NCBI GenBank assembly: GCA_016841875.1 | Contig: JAENYG010000023.1 | Span: forward strand, 1-57,336 | Length of the DNA stretch: 57,336 nucleotides | Direction: 5' to 3' | DNA from: Syntrophomonas sp. | GTDB lineage: Bacteria > Bacillota > Syntrophomonadia > Syntrophomonadales > Syntrophomonadaceae | In this document: piece by piece, positions 25,750-34,810 of the stretch | How the letters are laid out: each line of letters opens with the position of its first letter | Position numbering within the stretch: position 1 is the stretch's first letter | Notes under the pieces: model-generated | Seen by the model: the letters and a program-made list of their open reading frames with translations, nothing else | The model's database searches: none | What the model was told of the DNA's origin: nothing | Made by a program: the position numbers and the translations under genes

Positions 25750-26928
25750 TCACCCGAGCCTGGTTCTACTATGATGAAAGTGCTGGGCTTGATCGTTTTC
25801 TAATACCTCTTCGGCTATAGCGTAATAAAGCTCCGCCACACTCGCCCAGGTCAGAGAACGACCCAGCTCGGCTGCCTTGCTTTCCAGTTCTTCCTTCAGA
25901 CCTGGATTCTTTAGAATGAGGTCAATAAGTTCCGCCAATGCTTCAGGGGTAGGCTCCCACGCTATCATACCCCGACCCTGAGCCAGAATTTCCCGGGCAT
26001 ACTCGTAGGGAGTAGAGACGATAGCGCGACCGCAGCCGACCGCAAAAGCCAGGGTACCGGATACCGCCTGGTCAAGATTGGGGTAGGGACTGAGATATAT
26101 ATCAGTCATGTACAAATAATCGCCCAATTCATCATCCTCGAGGAAGCGATTATCAAATAGCACATGCTGACCCAGGTGTAAATCCGCCACCAACTGCCTG
26201 ACACTATCTCTATAGCGTTCTCCTTCACTTCTCAGCAGGTTGGGGTGAGTGGCACCAGCGATAATATACAACAGCTGGGGGTGCTCAACAACCACCTTTG
26301 CTAGAGCTTCAATACCAATTTCCAGTCCCTTTCCGGGACCTATTAAACCGAAAGTAGTAATAATGGTACGCTCTTGAAAACCATACCGGGCTTTCAAAGC
26401 AGGTCTGCTCTTTTTGATAAAACCGGGAACCCCATGAGGTACTACGAATACCTTTTCCGGCATCACTTCATATACGCTGGTCAGTAATCTGCGGGACCTT
26501 TCAGTCATACACAGAACTCCAGCAGCTAAACCGGCCAGCCTGATCAATATTTGCTTTTGCTTTTCAGATGGCTGTGGCAGTACGGTATGAGTAACCAGCA
26601 GAAACGGTTTGGTGAGGTGAGTGGCCAGCTCTATTATGTATTCGCCATCCGGCCCCCCGAATATGCCATATTCATGTTGGATAATAACCATGTCCAGGTT
26701 GGGCTCATGATTAGCCCAGGTAGCACAAGCTATATAATCAGCGGTATTCTCCTGCTCTATCTCCAATACTACCTCGGAAGGATATTTATGGGATTGAAAG
26801 GGATCATTCACAGCAGCTACCAGAACTTCTGGCACATGTTTTATCAGATTATCCCTTAAGTCCTCAGAGAAGGTTGCAATTCCGCACTTCCGGGGAGGGT
26901 AGGTACTCACGATCAAGCAAGCGTTCAT
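25750..26928 (-). CDS. GT4-family glycosyltransferase
   Basis: 392 residues from the ATG at 26928, which has AAAGGAGGTGA seven bases upstream; a longer frame to 26970 lacks a site. GT-B fold with an N-terminal acceptor domain beginning CLIVSTYPPRKCGIATFSEDL, the linker VVPHGVPGF near 180, and a nucleotide-sugar domain with TTFGLIGPGKGLEIGIEAL, YIIAGATHP and the E-rich end SPYPNLDQAVSGTLAFAVGCGRAIVSTPY. This resembles bacterial mannosyl/glucosyltransferases acting on soluble or cell-wall acceptors. Phosphomannomutase and GDP-mannose synthesis genes sit just upstream on the same strand, so GDP-mannose is the likely donor. The acceptor is unknown. Confidence 0.85.
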   Translation of the reverse strand: MNACLIVSTYPPRKCGIATFSEDLRDNLIKHVPEVLVAAVNDPFQSHKYPSEVVLEIEQENTADYIACATWANHEPNLDMVIIQHEYGIFGGPDGEYIIELATHLTKPFLLVTHTVLPQPSEKQKQILIRLAGLAAGVLCMTERSRRLLTSVYEVMPEKVFVVPHGVPGFIKKSRPALKARYGFQERTIITTFGLIGPGKGLEIGIEALAKVVVEHPQLLYIIAGATHPNLLRSEGERYRDSVRQLVADLHLGQHVLFDNRFLEDDELGDYLYMTDIYLSPYPNLDQAVSGTLAFAVGCGRAIVSTPYEYAREILAQGRGMIAWEPTPEALAELIDLILKNPGLKEELESKAAELGRSLTWASVAELYYAIAEEVLENDQAQHFHHSRTRLG

Positions 26929-27139
26929 CCCTGAGTCACCTCCTTTTTTCGGCACTATGCAATTTAGCACAGTACGACTGAAGTTGAATCAACGTCTTCT
27001 TAGCAGCTAAATGGTGGGGCTAATAGAGCAACAGATGAGGGGCTAATCAGTTCTGTGAAGTTAAATCTCTTACCTTAAATTTTAACATATATTTCAAATA
27101 TCGTCAGCAGATGAAGCATTAAGCTGGTATACGAAAGAT

Positions 27140-27178
27140 AGCCAATAAGTTCGGTACCAGGTACCGAACTTATTGGCT
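27140..27178. repeat. perfect 19-bp-arm palindrome overlapping a stop codon
   Basis: AGCCAATAAGTTCGGTACC and GGTACCGAACTTATTGGCT surround a single A. The right arm contains the last codons and TAA stop of the phosphomannomutase gene (ends 27170). There is no T tract, so it is not an ordinary terminator. It looks like a REP-type element. Confidence 0.7.
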
Positions 27179-28546
27179 TACGTGTATACCCAGACTCTCT
27201 AGATATCCGAACAACTCGACTTTTATTTCCTCGAGGGCTTCCGGGGTACTTCCTTCACATCTCACAATCAGTTCCGGACCGGTATTAGACGCTCGAACCA
27301 GGCCCCATCCCCCTGGAAAGAGAATGCGTGCCCCATCTACATCCAGAACTTCATATAGGGGCCGGAAGTGCTGCAGGACCTGTTCTACCACCTGAAATTT
27401 TTCTTCATCGGTACTCTTCACCCTTATTTCCGGGGTAGTATAGTATTTATTCACATCATCCAGCAATTGGGTGAGGTCCTTATCGCTATGGGATAGAATG
27501 CGCAGCAGTCTGGCTGCCGCATAAAGGGCATCATCAAAACCATAATATTCATCGGCAAAAAACATGTGCCCTGACATTTCCCCGGTAAAAATTGCTCCGA
27601 TTTCTCTCATTTTGCCTTTAATCAGAGAGTGCCCGGTTTTATAAAGCATAGGCTTGCCGCCCAGGCGGTAAATCTCATCTATCAGGCTTTGGGAACACTT
27701 TACTTCCACAATGCAGTCCGTACCAGGATGATGAGGCAGAATTTCGCGCCAGAAAATAATCATCAGCATATCGCCCCAGATAATATTCCCTTCCCGGTCC
27801 ACTACACCCAGCCGGTCGCCATCTCCGTCCAGGCCAATCCCCAGATCAGCTTGTTCCTGCCTGACTACCTGAATAAGATCCTGACAATTTTCTACTGCTA
27901 CCGGATCGGGATGATGATGGGGAAAATTCGGATCAGATTCGCAATACAGTTCCACCACCTGACAGCCCAGCTCTCTGAACAAGCGGGGAGCAAAAAGAGA
28001 CGCTGTGCCACTGCCGCAGTCTACTACTACTTTTAGTTTTTTGGGTCCCAGTCGGATTTTCTCCTTGATCATGTCAATATAGTCGTCAACTATATCTATT
28101 TCTATCAGACTGCCTCCTGAGTCAGAAATAAAATCTCCACTTTCCGCCAGCTGACGGATTTCTTGAATCTCCTCTCCATAAATGGTGGTTTCCCCCAGCA
28201 GCATCTTAAAACCGTTAAACTCCGAAGAATTATGACTGGCAGTGATCATCAGACCAGCCTTTATATCCAAGTGGCGAGCCGCAAAGTAGAAGATAGGGGT
28301 TATAACGACTCCCAGGTCTACTATTTCACAACCTGAATCGAGCAGCGCTTTTATAGTAATTTCTCTTATGCGGGGAGAGGACATCCTGTTATCCCTGCCC
28401 AGCACGATTTTCTGCCAACCCCTACGGGCAGCCTGAGCCGCCAGAGCACGAGCTATTCTATAAACTGCTTCTTCGGTCAAGTCTTCACCAACTATGCCCC
28501 TGATATCGTACAACCTGAAAATGTTCTTCTTTATCACAGGTCTCAC
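27170..28546 (-). CDS. phosphomannomutase/phosphoglucomutase (AlgC/ManB type)
   Basis: 458 residues, normal for the alpha-D-phosphohexomutase family. It shows all four landmarks: the phosphoserine loop TASHNSSEFNGFKML (~95-110), the metal loop DGDGDRLGVVD (~240-250), the sugar-binding GEMSGHMFF (~320) and the phosphate-binding RASNTGPELIVRCEG (~425). It converts mannose 6-phosphate to mannose 1-phosphate (and probably the glucose analogues), supplying the guanylyltransferase 52 bp upstream on the same strand. The start is a GTG with GGGAGG very close by; another GTG nine bases in is possible. Confidence 0.93.
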   Translation of the reverse strand: MRPVIKKNIFRLYDIRGIVGEDLTEEAVYRIARALAAQAARRGWQKIVLGRDNRMSSPRIREITIKALLDSGCEIVDLGVVITPIFYFAARHLDIKAGLMITASHNSSEFNGFKMLLGETTIYGEEIQEIRQLAESGDFISDSGGSLIEIDIVDDYIDMIKEKIRLGPKKLKVVVDCGSGTASLFAPRLFRELGCQVVELYCESDPNFPHHHPDPVAVENCQDLIQVVRQEQADLGIGLDGDGDRLGVVDREGNIIWGDMLMIIFWREILPHHPGTDCIVEVKCSQSLIDEIYRLGGKPMLYKTGHSLIKGKMREIGAIFTGEMSGHMFFADEYYGFDDALYAAARLLRILSHSDKDLTQLLDDVNKYYTTPEIRVKSTDEEKFQVVEQVLQHFRPLYEVLDVDGARILFPGGWGLVRASNTGPELIVRCEGSTPEALEEIKVELFGYLESLGIHVSQ

Positions 28547-28598
28547 TCCCTCCCAAGCTCAAGTTTTCTAATAGTATTATTTGCTATTCATCAAAAGG

Positions 28599-29669
28599 TC
28601 AGATTATATCTTGATATCCCGCTTCCTTTAGAGCTTCTATGACTTTCTTAATTTCCTGAGCCCGGTCTTTACTGCAAACCAGCAGACTTTCCTGGCTATT
28701 AACGATTATAAGACCCTCTACTCCTAGAGTAGCAACTACCCTTTGGGGTGCATAAATCATACAGTCCCGGGTATCAATAAAAACCCCCTGGCTTTCCAGT
28801 ACATTGCCCTCTTGATCAGACTCTCGATAGCGGCCCAGGGCTGTCCAGCTTCCTACATCGTCCCAGCCAAACGATGCGGGGATCACCAATGCCTGATTGC
28901 ACTTTTCCATTATTCCATAATCCACAGAAACACGGGACAGCTTCTCGTAGACCTCTCCTATAACTTCCGCTTCCCGCTCTGTTCCTATATTCTCTGCGAT
29001 AAAAGCCAGGCCTCGGTTCAGCTCGGGCAGGTACTGCGCAATTAATCTAAGGAGTAAATCTACCCGCCAGACAAACATACCGCTATTCCACAAATAATTA
29101 TCCTGGTTTAAATATTCTACAGCCGTCTTCAGGTCAGGCTTCTCATGAAAGGCAATGGTTTTGTAAACGGGAATACCTTCCAGCTTCTCTATGGCTTCCC
29201 CCTGCTGTATGTAACCATATCCGGTTTCTGGCCGGGAGGGTCTGATACCAATAGTTACGACCCACTCTCCGGAACGCGCCGACCTTACAGCTACCTGTAT
29301 TATCCTCTGAAATTCTTCGATATCAGCAATATAATGATCGGCTGGCAGAACCACCATTAATCCCTCCGGGTCTCGGCTCTGTATATAGGTCGCAGCCAGA
29401 CCAGCGGCGGCGGCTGTATCTCGTCCACAATACTCACAGATTATATTTCCCAGTGGAAGCTCGGGCAGTTGTTGTCGAACTAATTCCTTATATTTTTCTT
29501 CGGTTACTATATACGTATCTGCAGGATTTACCAGGCCTGACAGCCTGTCCATACTTAGCTGCAGCATAGAACGACTACCCAACAGAGACAAAAACTGTTT
29601 AGGTTTTTCACGACGAGACAGAGGCCAGAACCTCTCTCCCGTTCCGCCTGCCAGAATAACAGCATACAT
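28599..29669 (-). CDS. manC: mannose-1-phosphate guanylyltransferase
   Basis: 356 residues, matching single-domain GDP-mannose pyrophosphorylases without the isomerase half. The N-terminal signature VILAGGTGERFWPLSRREKPKQ binds GTP and metal, and further family marks follow (VLPADHYI near 110, GYGYIQQGE near 150, EKPD, LWNSGMFVWR near 195, VDYGIMEK near 250, WDDVGSW near 270). It makes GDP-mannose from mannose 1-phosphate and GTP. It is the first gene of a mannose-metabolism cluster with the mutase and GT4 genes. AGAGGTGG precedes the ATG. Confidence 0.95.
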   Translation of the reverse strand: MYAVILAGGTGERFWPLSRREKPKQFLSLLGSRSMLQLSMDRLSGLVNPADTYIVTEEKYKELVRQQLPELPLGNIICEYCGRDTAAAAGLAATYIQSRDPEGLMVVLPADHYIADIEEFQRIIQVAVRSARSGEWVVTIGIRPSRPETGYGYIQQGEAIEKLEGIPVYKTIAFHEKPDLKTAVEYLNQDNYLWNSGMFVWRVDLLLRLIAQYLPELNRGLAFIAENIGTEREAEVIGEVYEKLSRVSVDYGIMEKCNQALVIPASFGWDDVGSWTALGRYRESDQEGNVLESQGVFIDTRDCMIYAPQRVVATLGVEGLIIVNSQESLLVCSKDRAQEIKKVIEALKEAGYQDII

Positions 29670-29828
29670 GGAGCTACCACCTCTTTCTATTCCAAACAGT
29701 TCAACCCGGGTATAGCTGTTCTTGTTTGGCAGTTTTTTACCCTTTTTTCCCTTTTTATTATCTCATAAACTAAAATTTCGCGGAAGCACTGTCTGCTAAT
29801 GACTGCTCCCTGCGGCTTAAGGTAAGAC

Positions 29829-30713
29829 TTAAGACAACGCCGACCGGCTCTCCTGACTGCTGTTTCTTTTCACTACTACAGCACCCGTATCACAGCCCAA
29901 ATCCCTGGCTATCACGGGACATTTCACTTTCAATAAAAAAAAGGTATCTGTATTTTTCACTTCACTTAGGGTTTCGTAGTTGGCCTGACCCTTGGCTATG
30001 ATGAGATCCGCCTTATGAAATTCTTCGATAAACTGTGGTGAGCATAATTTCAGGATAGTACCTGGAGCAGCGCTGCCATTATCAATAACTCTTACCAGCC
30101 CAGTCATGCCAGCTGCATCTGCATCTTTCATAGTGGCATCATTTATGATCGGCTGTCCTTTAACCACATAGCAGACTTTTTCCCTCGGCATCTGCTCAAT
30201 CAATAGACGATCAAATACAATTTCTCCGGCATTATCACTCAGAAACATAATATTATCCGCTTGCTTAATAGAACGATTCAATTCAATACTGGTGTTAAAT
30301 GATATTGGACTATGCAGGCATTCTAGAATGGTGTCATTGACCTCCTGGGATCCAATATCAGCGCGAACTCCAAAATCTATAATATTACCTGCAATAGAAA
30401 TGCGTACCGCGGTCTCAAAAGGATCAGCCGAGTTTTCTACCCGCTGTTGCAGATCTTCATACATATCTAGAGCCAGCTGGTTGAAGTGCTCTTTTACCTC
30501 CTGGTATGGATCAGGGTCATTCAATACTTCCCTTATTTTTTGATGAATCAAGTAAGCCATATACGGCGGGGTCTCGTTCAAATCAATATCTGCGGTTTCC
30601 CGTAGTACGAATCGTATCAGTTTTTCCTGGATCCCCTCATCTGCTCCGGACATCCGCATTGCTTCAACAGTCTGTCTCAATAAGCAGGGAATACAATCAT
30701 AATATGTTTTCAT
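29829..30713 (-). CDS. DUF89/ARMT1-like damage-control phosphatase
   Basis: 294 residues. The N-terminal helical part begins KTYYDCIPCLLRQTVEAM with a CxxC pair. The catalytic part has FLSDNAGEIVFDRLLI (metal-binding Asp-Asn pair, ~160-175), GQPIINDATMKDA and DLIIAKGQANYE, the DUF89 signatures. The family comprises metal-dependent phosphatases that remove damaged or excess phosphometabolites; prokaryotic members often act on sugar phosphates. It is 115 bp downstream of no obvious partner, and its link to the sugar-phosphate genes next door is only suggestive. The 29670-29828 gap shows nothing clear. Confidence 0.88.
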   Translation of the reverse strand: MKTYYDCIPCLLRQTVEAMRMSGADEGIQEKLIRFVLRETADIDLNETPPYMAYLIHQKIREVLNDPDPYQEVKEHFNQLALDMYEDLQQRVENSADPFETAVRISIAGNIIDFGVRADIGSQEVNDTILECLHSPISFNTSIELNRSIKQADNIMFLSDNAGEIVFDRLLIEQMPREKVCYVVKGQPIINDATMKDADAAGMTGLVRVIDNGSAAPGTILKLCSPQFIEEFHKADLIIAKGQANYETLSEVKNTDTFFLLKVKCPVIARDLGCDTGAVVVKRNSSQESRSALS

Positions 30714-30914
30714 GTTCTTTTACCCCTTATTATTTGATACATTTTAATATTGTACTATATTGGTTATCATATCGTTTATAGTATAATTTAAGTAATAATT
30801 TCATTAGCACTAGTTTCATTATTTCTCTTTTGTTTTAAATCAAAATATTGTATAATCAATTTGTGACCATAGTACCTAATTGTAGTTGTTTTTTGTCAAA
30901 TTTCTGGAGGTTAT

Positions 30915-31634
30915 ATGCTTGATATAATAATGGCAATCGATATTAAAGTTTTATTATTTTTCTTGGGTATGATTATTCTATCTTTTATATTCTTTAAATT
31001 ATCCGACCGCTTTAAGCCCAACCGCTCCTGGGCTCAATCTGCTGCAGGCGCATTTATGATTGTCTATGCCGCACTGGGAGGTATATATGGCTATCTTCTG
31101 CCTGCACTGGCAGCCATTACATTGACTTTTGTCCTTTATTATCCACTCCGTCTTTTATGCATCATGTTAATCGATGCTGTACAAAAAAATAATTATGACG
31201 TTATTAAAATAGAGGATGAAGATTTTCGCAAGCTGGATGTAGATTCGCAGTTATCCCTGTTGAATATGCGTATCAGGTATTATAGGAAGGCCATCATTAG
31301 GATACAAACAGGCAGAGGTCTGGCTTTTATGGCCTTTATCAGCTCTTTAATTATTTTTATATTAGGCTTGCTGGTATTAAGTAAACTAGACTATTCTGGA
31401 ATGCTGCTTTTACTTGCCAATATTATATTATTTATACTCATCTTTAGTATAACGCCAAGATCCAAAGGTATATTCTATGAGTTTTTGAGAAAATATGTTT
31501 TTGCTCTGGAAACCATTAATCTTAAAAATTATTATGAACAGCAATTGCAGCAGAGTAACTATGAAATTAAAGCTATTGAACATGGATACTATATGGCCAC
31601 CAAACAGCAAATCATGAATCGGCTGAAATTTTAA
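30915..31634 (+). CDS. membrane protein of unknown function
   Basis: 239 residues with four hydrophobic segments in two pairs (residues ~8-28, 42-75, 135-155, 162-180). A charged linker lies between the pairs (YDVIKIEDEDFRKLDVDSQLSLLN), and the C-terminal tail is Gln/Tyr/Lys-rich and probably coiled-coil or helical. CTGGAGG lies six bases before the ATG. No family was recognised. Isolated; its neighbour on the same strand is a diguanylate cyclase 166 bp downstream. Confidence 0.75.
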   Translation: MLDIIMAIDIKVLLFFLGMIILSFIFFKLSDRFKPNRSWAQSAAGAFMIVYAALGGIYGYLLPALAAITLTFVLYYPLRLLCIMLIDAVQKNNYDVIKIEDEDFRKLDVDSQLSLLNMRIRYYRKAIIRIQTGRGLAFMAFISSLIIFILGLLVLSKLDYSGMLLLLANIILFILIFSITPRSKGIFYEFLRKYVFALETINLKNYYEQQLQQSNYEIKAIEHGYYMATKQQIMNRLKF

Positions 31635-31800
31635 TTATATTAAGATTCTCGGCCCTTTTTTGGCATATCGTCATAACACCTTTGGTTCCCTGTTAACCTT
31701 CAAGTACCATCCCAAAGTTCAAATGAAAACTAATTAATATTTTCTAAATACCGATAGTAATATATAATTGTTTTTGCTTTCATCAGGAAAGGACCCCGCC

Positions 31801-32949
31801 ATGCAGGTTAAAAAAATAGCTCTATTTATTATTGGACAGCCCGATAAATTCAGCCTGGAACACCGCATTTTCAATATTACTGCTGCGGTAGCAGTTATGA
31901 TAGCATTAATTGTGGGCATTGAGAATCTTTTTCTCGAGCTTTCACCTTTTCTCACTACCAGCATTTTTGTCTATATGGCACTAATGATGTTGATCTACTA
32001 CCTATCCCGCTTCAAAAACATTTTAGAACCATCAATTACCGCAGCCTGCATTTTATTAATCCTGTTTTTTACTCCGGCCTCGTGGATTTTTAATGGGGGT
32101 ACCGATGGAGGAGCCCATTATACAGTCATGTTTTATGGTCTGGTAATATGTGCCGTATGTACGGATTGGAAGCGGAATTTATTTGTTTTATTGCTGATTT
32201 TAATGGTAATCGGCCTGGGAGTCTTTGAGTATTTTCACCCGGAACAGATCTTATATTCTGATAACCGTATACTCAGGTATTTCGATGTTATTTCTTCCAT
32301 GGTTATTACTATAGTAATAACCATCCTGCTTTTTTTAGTATATTCAAAGAACTACGATCACGAACGAGCCCGAGTCCTGCAGTATTCGCAACTGCTGGAG
32401 GAAATGGCTATTACTGACGGACTTACTGGACTGTTTAATCATTCATATATATATAACCTGCTGGAGGATACAATTATTGACAGCCGACATCATGGCAGCA
32501 GCTTGAGTATCATCATGTTTGATCTAGATTACTTTAAAAACATCAATGATGCCTTCGGCCATGAATTTGGCAATAGAGTTTTGGTAGATGTTTCCAGTAG
32601 CTTGAAAAACGATATCAGAAATTGCGATTTAGTTGGTAGATATGGGGGAGAGGAATTCCTGGTAATATGCCCTGCTACCGGGCTTAAAGAGGCATCCGAA
32701 TTAGCCGCGCGACTGATAATGGGGGTAGAAAATCTGATCATAGGTAATGGCATCAGGGTCACCCTGAGTGGAGGAGTCGCCGAGTTGAATAGGGATATTG
32801 ATGGTACAGCTATAAGCCTTATCGAAAAGGCGGATGATGCACTTTACCAGGCCAAACGCATGGGTAGGAATAGAATTGCTCAATACAGTAGGAGCAGGCG
32901 TGAGGTTCCTTTTGATCTAACATCTGCCTATCCAAATATTCCTTCATAA
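31801..32949 (+). CDS. membrane-bound diguanylate cyclase (GGDEF)
   Basis: 382 residues from the ATG at 31801, with AAGGA seven bases upstream; a TTG-started longer frame from 31768 lacks a site. Five to six membrane helices occupy residues ~25-190, followed by a short coiled segment and a GGDEF domain with DGLTGLFNHSY, FDLDYFKNIND and an intact GGEEF active site (282-286). RNCD five residues before it (273-276) matches the RxxD inhibitory site for product feedback. It should make c-di-GMP in response to a signal sensed in or at the membrane. It ends 6 bp into the convergent DUF2284 gene. No EAL domain is present. Confidence 0.92.
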   Translation: MQVKKIALFIIGQPDKFSLEHRIFNITAAVAVMIALIVGIENLFLELSPFLTTSIFVYMALMMLIYYLSRFKNILEPSITAACILLILFFTPASWIFNGGTDGGAHYTVMFYGLVICAVCTDWKRNLFVLLLILMVIGLGVFEYFHPEQILYSDNRILRYFDVISSMVITIVITILLFLVYSKNYDHERARVLQYSQLLEEMAITDGLTGLFNHSYIYNLLEDTIIDSRHHGSSLSIIMFDLDYFKNINDAFGHEFGNRVLVDVSSSLKNDIRNCDLVGRYGGEEFLVICPATGLKEASELAARLIMGVENLIIGNGIRVTLSGGVAELNRDIDGTAISLIEKADDALYQAKRMGRNRIAQYSRSRREVPFDLTSAYPNIPS

Positions 32950-33648
32950 TAATCTATTTAAAATCAACCGGTACTCTTCTGTTGGTATTTTGAATTTGCT
33001 GCACGGCAAAGTATTCAAATTCACTATCATTTCATCCATAATCTCATTCTGAATAGACCTTTCACGGCAGAAAAAGCCCATGGTTTTAGTAATGCAGTCC
33101 ACCTGCTGATTATCTGCATTATGCCACTGCAAAGTGATACCAAAAACGCTTTGCAGAAGCGGAACCACCTCTACCCCGGTAGCCCCGATAGCATAAGTCC
33201 GTCGCTGCGGGTGCCTGCAGTTAGTCTCACCTTTTATGAAACTGCAGGTTTGTAAACCGCAGCCCATACAGTGACCGCTGTTCAGGAATAGTACTTCTTC
33301 CTGGATAGATTCTCTCACTTGATATCCAAGTTGAGTAAATAGTCTGGATAAGATAATGTCCTGAAATCTATATTGTAAATATGGGATATTGGACAGAGCA
33401 AGCCTGGATGGTCTATACCTGGAAAAAAATCTAGCAAAAATTAAAACTCCATATGCGTATTGGGTTTGGATATCTGAAAACGAGGGAGCCCAGGGAGGAC
33501 AGCCGCCCGAGCCACAGCTTTCACAGCCCTTTCTACATAAATTGGTAATCTGCTCATAATTATAGGTTACTTCGTTGCTCTCGACTGCCCGATATCCAAA
33601 TTCCAGGGGGTAATTATTACCTTCCTGGCTGGTGTATATGTACCACAT
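32944..33648 (-). CDS. DUF2284 cysteine-rich metal-binding protein
   Basis: 234 residues from the ATG at 33648, seven bases after GGGGG; ATGs at 33654 and 33678 are too close to or before that site. Cys clusters CRKGCESCGSGGCPPWAP (~30-45) and GHCMGCGLQTC ... NCRHP (~135-160) are the DUF2284 signature and probably bind a metal or Fe-S cluster. SLQ/GVEVVPLLQSVFGITLQW near the end is also typical. Biochemical role unknown. The stop codon overlaps the convergent diguanylate cyclase gene by 6 bp. Confidence 0.85.
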   Translation of the reverse strand: MWYIYTSQEGNNYPLEFGYRAVESNEVTYNYEQITNLCRKGCESCGSGGCPPWAPSFSDIQTQYAYGVLIFARFFSRYRPSRLALSNIPYLQYRFQDIILSRLFTQLGYQVRESIQEEVLFLNSGHCMGCGLQTCSFIKGETNCRHPQRRTYAIGATGVEVVPLLQSVFGITLQWHNADNQQVDCITKTMGFFCRERSIQNEIMDEMIVNLNTLPCSKFKIPTEEYRLILNRLL

Positions 33649-33792
33649 CAGCATGCCCCCTTTTATTAAGGGTTTCACTTACATGAGTTCTTGACCTATT
33701 AAACTGCACGGGTCTTATCAATACCAGGTCCAGCTCATTACCTGGCTGGTCTGGCTGTTCATGCATCTCACAGCATTGGCTGGTATAATTAC

Positions 33793-33824
33793 AAAAATAC
33801 CTTCTTTACTTGTGAAGAAGGCAT
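33793..33824 (-). terminator. terminator downstream of small KOW-like gene
   Basis: Minus strand: ATGCCTTCTT pairs with AAGAAGGTAT over an 8-nt loop and runs into TTTTTG. It lies 15 bp after the 63-residue gene. Confidence 0.8.
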
Positions 33825-33838
33825 TGACCAGCAACGAT

Positions 33839-34030
33839 TCAGTTATTTTGCTGGCCATAACTATATATACTAAGCATAGATTCCGGTATTATATAGGATC
33901 TATTATTAATTAACACCAGCATTAAGGTATCATCAGGAGATCTCTTGCCGCGTTTACCCACGATTTTTCCTACATAATTATAGAATGGATGCCGGGGATG
34001 ATTTACTATAACTATGTCTCCATATTCCAT
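33839..34030 (-). CDS. small SH3/KOW-like protein
   Basis: 63 residues. It has a very strong GGGGAGGTGA site just before the ATG and its own terminator, so it is a real gene despite its size. The sequence begins MEYGDIVIVNHPRHPFYNYVG, followed by IVGKRGKRSPDD and LVLINNRSYIIPESMLSIY. This alternation of short strands with V-G-K-R-G resembles a KOW or other SH3-like barrel. Such small barrels bind RNA or protein, but the partner is unknown. Confidence 0.75.
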   Translation of the reverse strand: MEYGDIVIVNHPRHPFYNYVGKIVGKRGKRSPDDTLMLVLINNRSYIIPESMLSIYSYGQQNN

Positions 34031-34205
34031 TGCTTCACCTCCCCTTTTCTATAATAATTAAACCCCAGGTGAAGCATTGGTATTGCAGCAAATGAATCTA
34101 TTCAATCTTGTAATACCTGTGTTTTTACATATGTATTCAATACTACTCGAATTAGACTAAGCTCAATGACCTCAGTCTGCTTAAGCTGCTAAAAGCGGAA
34201 TGCAT

Positions 34206-34745
34206 CTATTTATCTTTGGAATTCGCAGTTATGTTAATGCGTTTTCGGAAATAGCTGATTCCTATTATTATGATAATCAGTATGGCCCCCAGTATAGCCA
34301 GAGTATTGGTTATATTATGGCTCCGGTGAAAGTAATCACCCAGAGCAACGTAAATAATAGCCCAGGGGATCATACCCAAAGCTGAAGATGAAGCAAATAT
34401 ACCCAGGGGAACTCCGCTTAAACCAGACCCTATATTTATTACCGGGGTAGGTACAACCGGGAAAACTCTAATAATTAACAGCAGCAAGAAGATTGTCTTC
34501 CCATTCATATTCTCGAAATTTAATTGGTAAGGCTTCTTTGTTACCCGTTGGATAAATTTTATCCCGGTATATTTGGCCAGCAGGTAGATGCACAACGTCC
34601 CTGCCATTGCACTACTCCAGGCCATAAAAAAACCGGTTGTTTTGCCATAAATAATTCCTGCCGCCCCGGCCAGGATAGCGTATGGTATAATCGGTACAAT
34701 AGCCTGTATAAAGAACATCATTATTATTACTAATGGTCCGTACAC
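34206..34745 (-). CDS. TVP38/TMEM64 (DedA-like) membrane protein
   Basis: About 179 residues with five to six hydrophobic helices. The family motif region is present: PYAILAGAAGIIYGKTTGFFMAWSSAMAGTLCIYLLAKYTG (quoted in parts; Gly-rich re-entrant loop) and LSGVPLGIFASSSALGMIPWAIIYV. Members help move phospholipids or act in envelope stress. The assigned GTG at 34745 has no ribosome site, and the frame stays open upstream through IDLSSIDALASYISDYG, which looks like the natural N-terminus. GAGGAG near 34814 lacks an ATG/GTG/TTG in this frame at proper spacing, so the true start may be non-standard or damaged. Confidence 0.75.
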   Translation of the reverse strand: MYGPLVIIMMFFIQAIVPIIPYAILAGAAGIIYGKTTGFFMAWSSAMAGTLCIYLLAKYTGIKFIQRVTKKPYQLNFENMNGKTIFLLLLIIRVFPVVPTPVINIGSGLSGVPLGIFASSSALGMIPWAIIYVALGDYFHRSHNITNTLAILGAILIIIIIGISYFRKRINITANSKDK

Positions 34746-34810
34746 TCCATAATCACTAATATATGAAGCTAGTGCATCAATACTGCTTAAGTCTATCTTC
34801 CAGCACTCCT

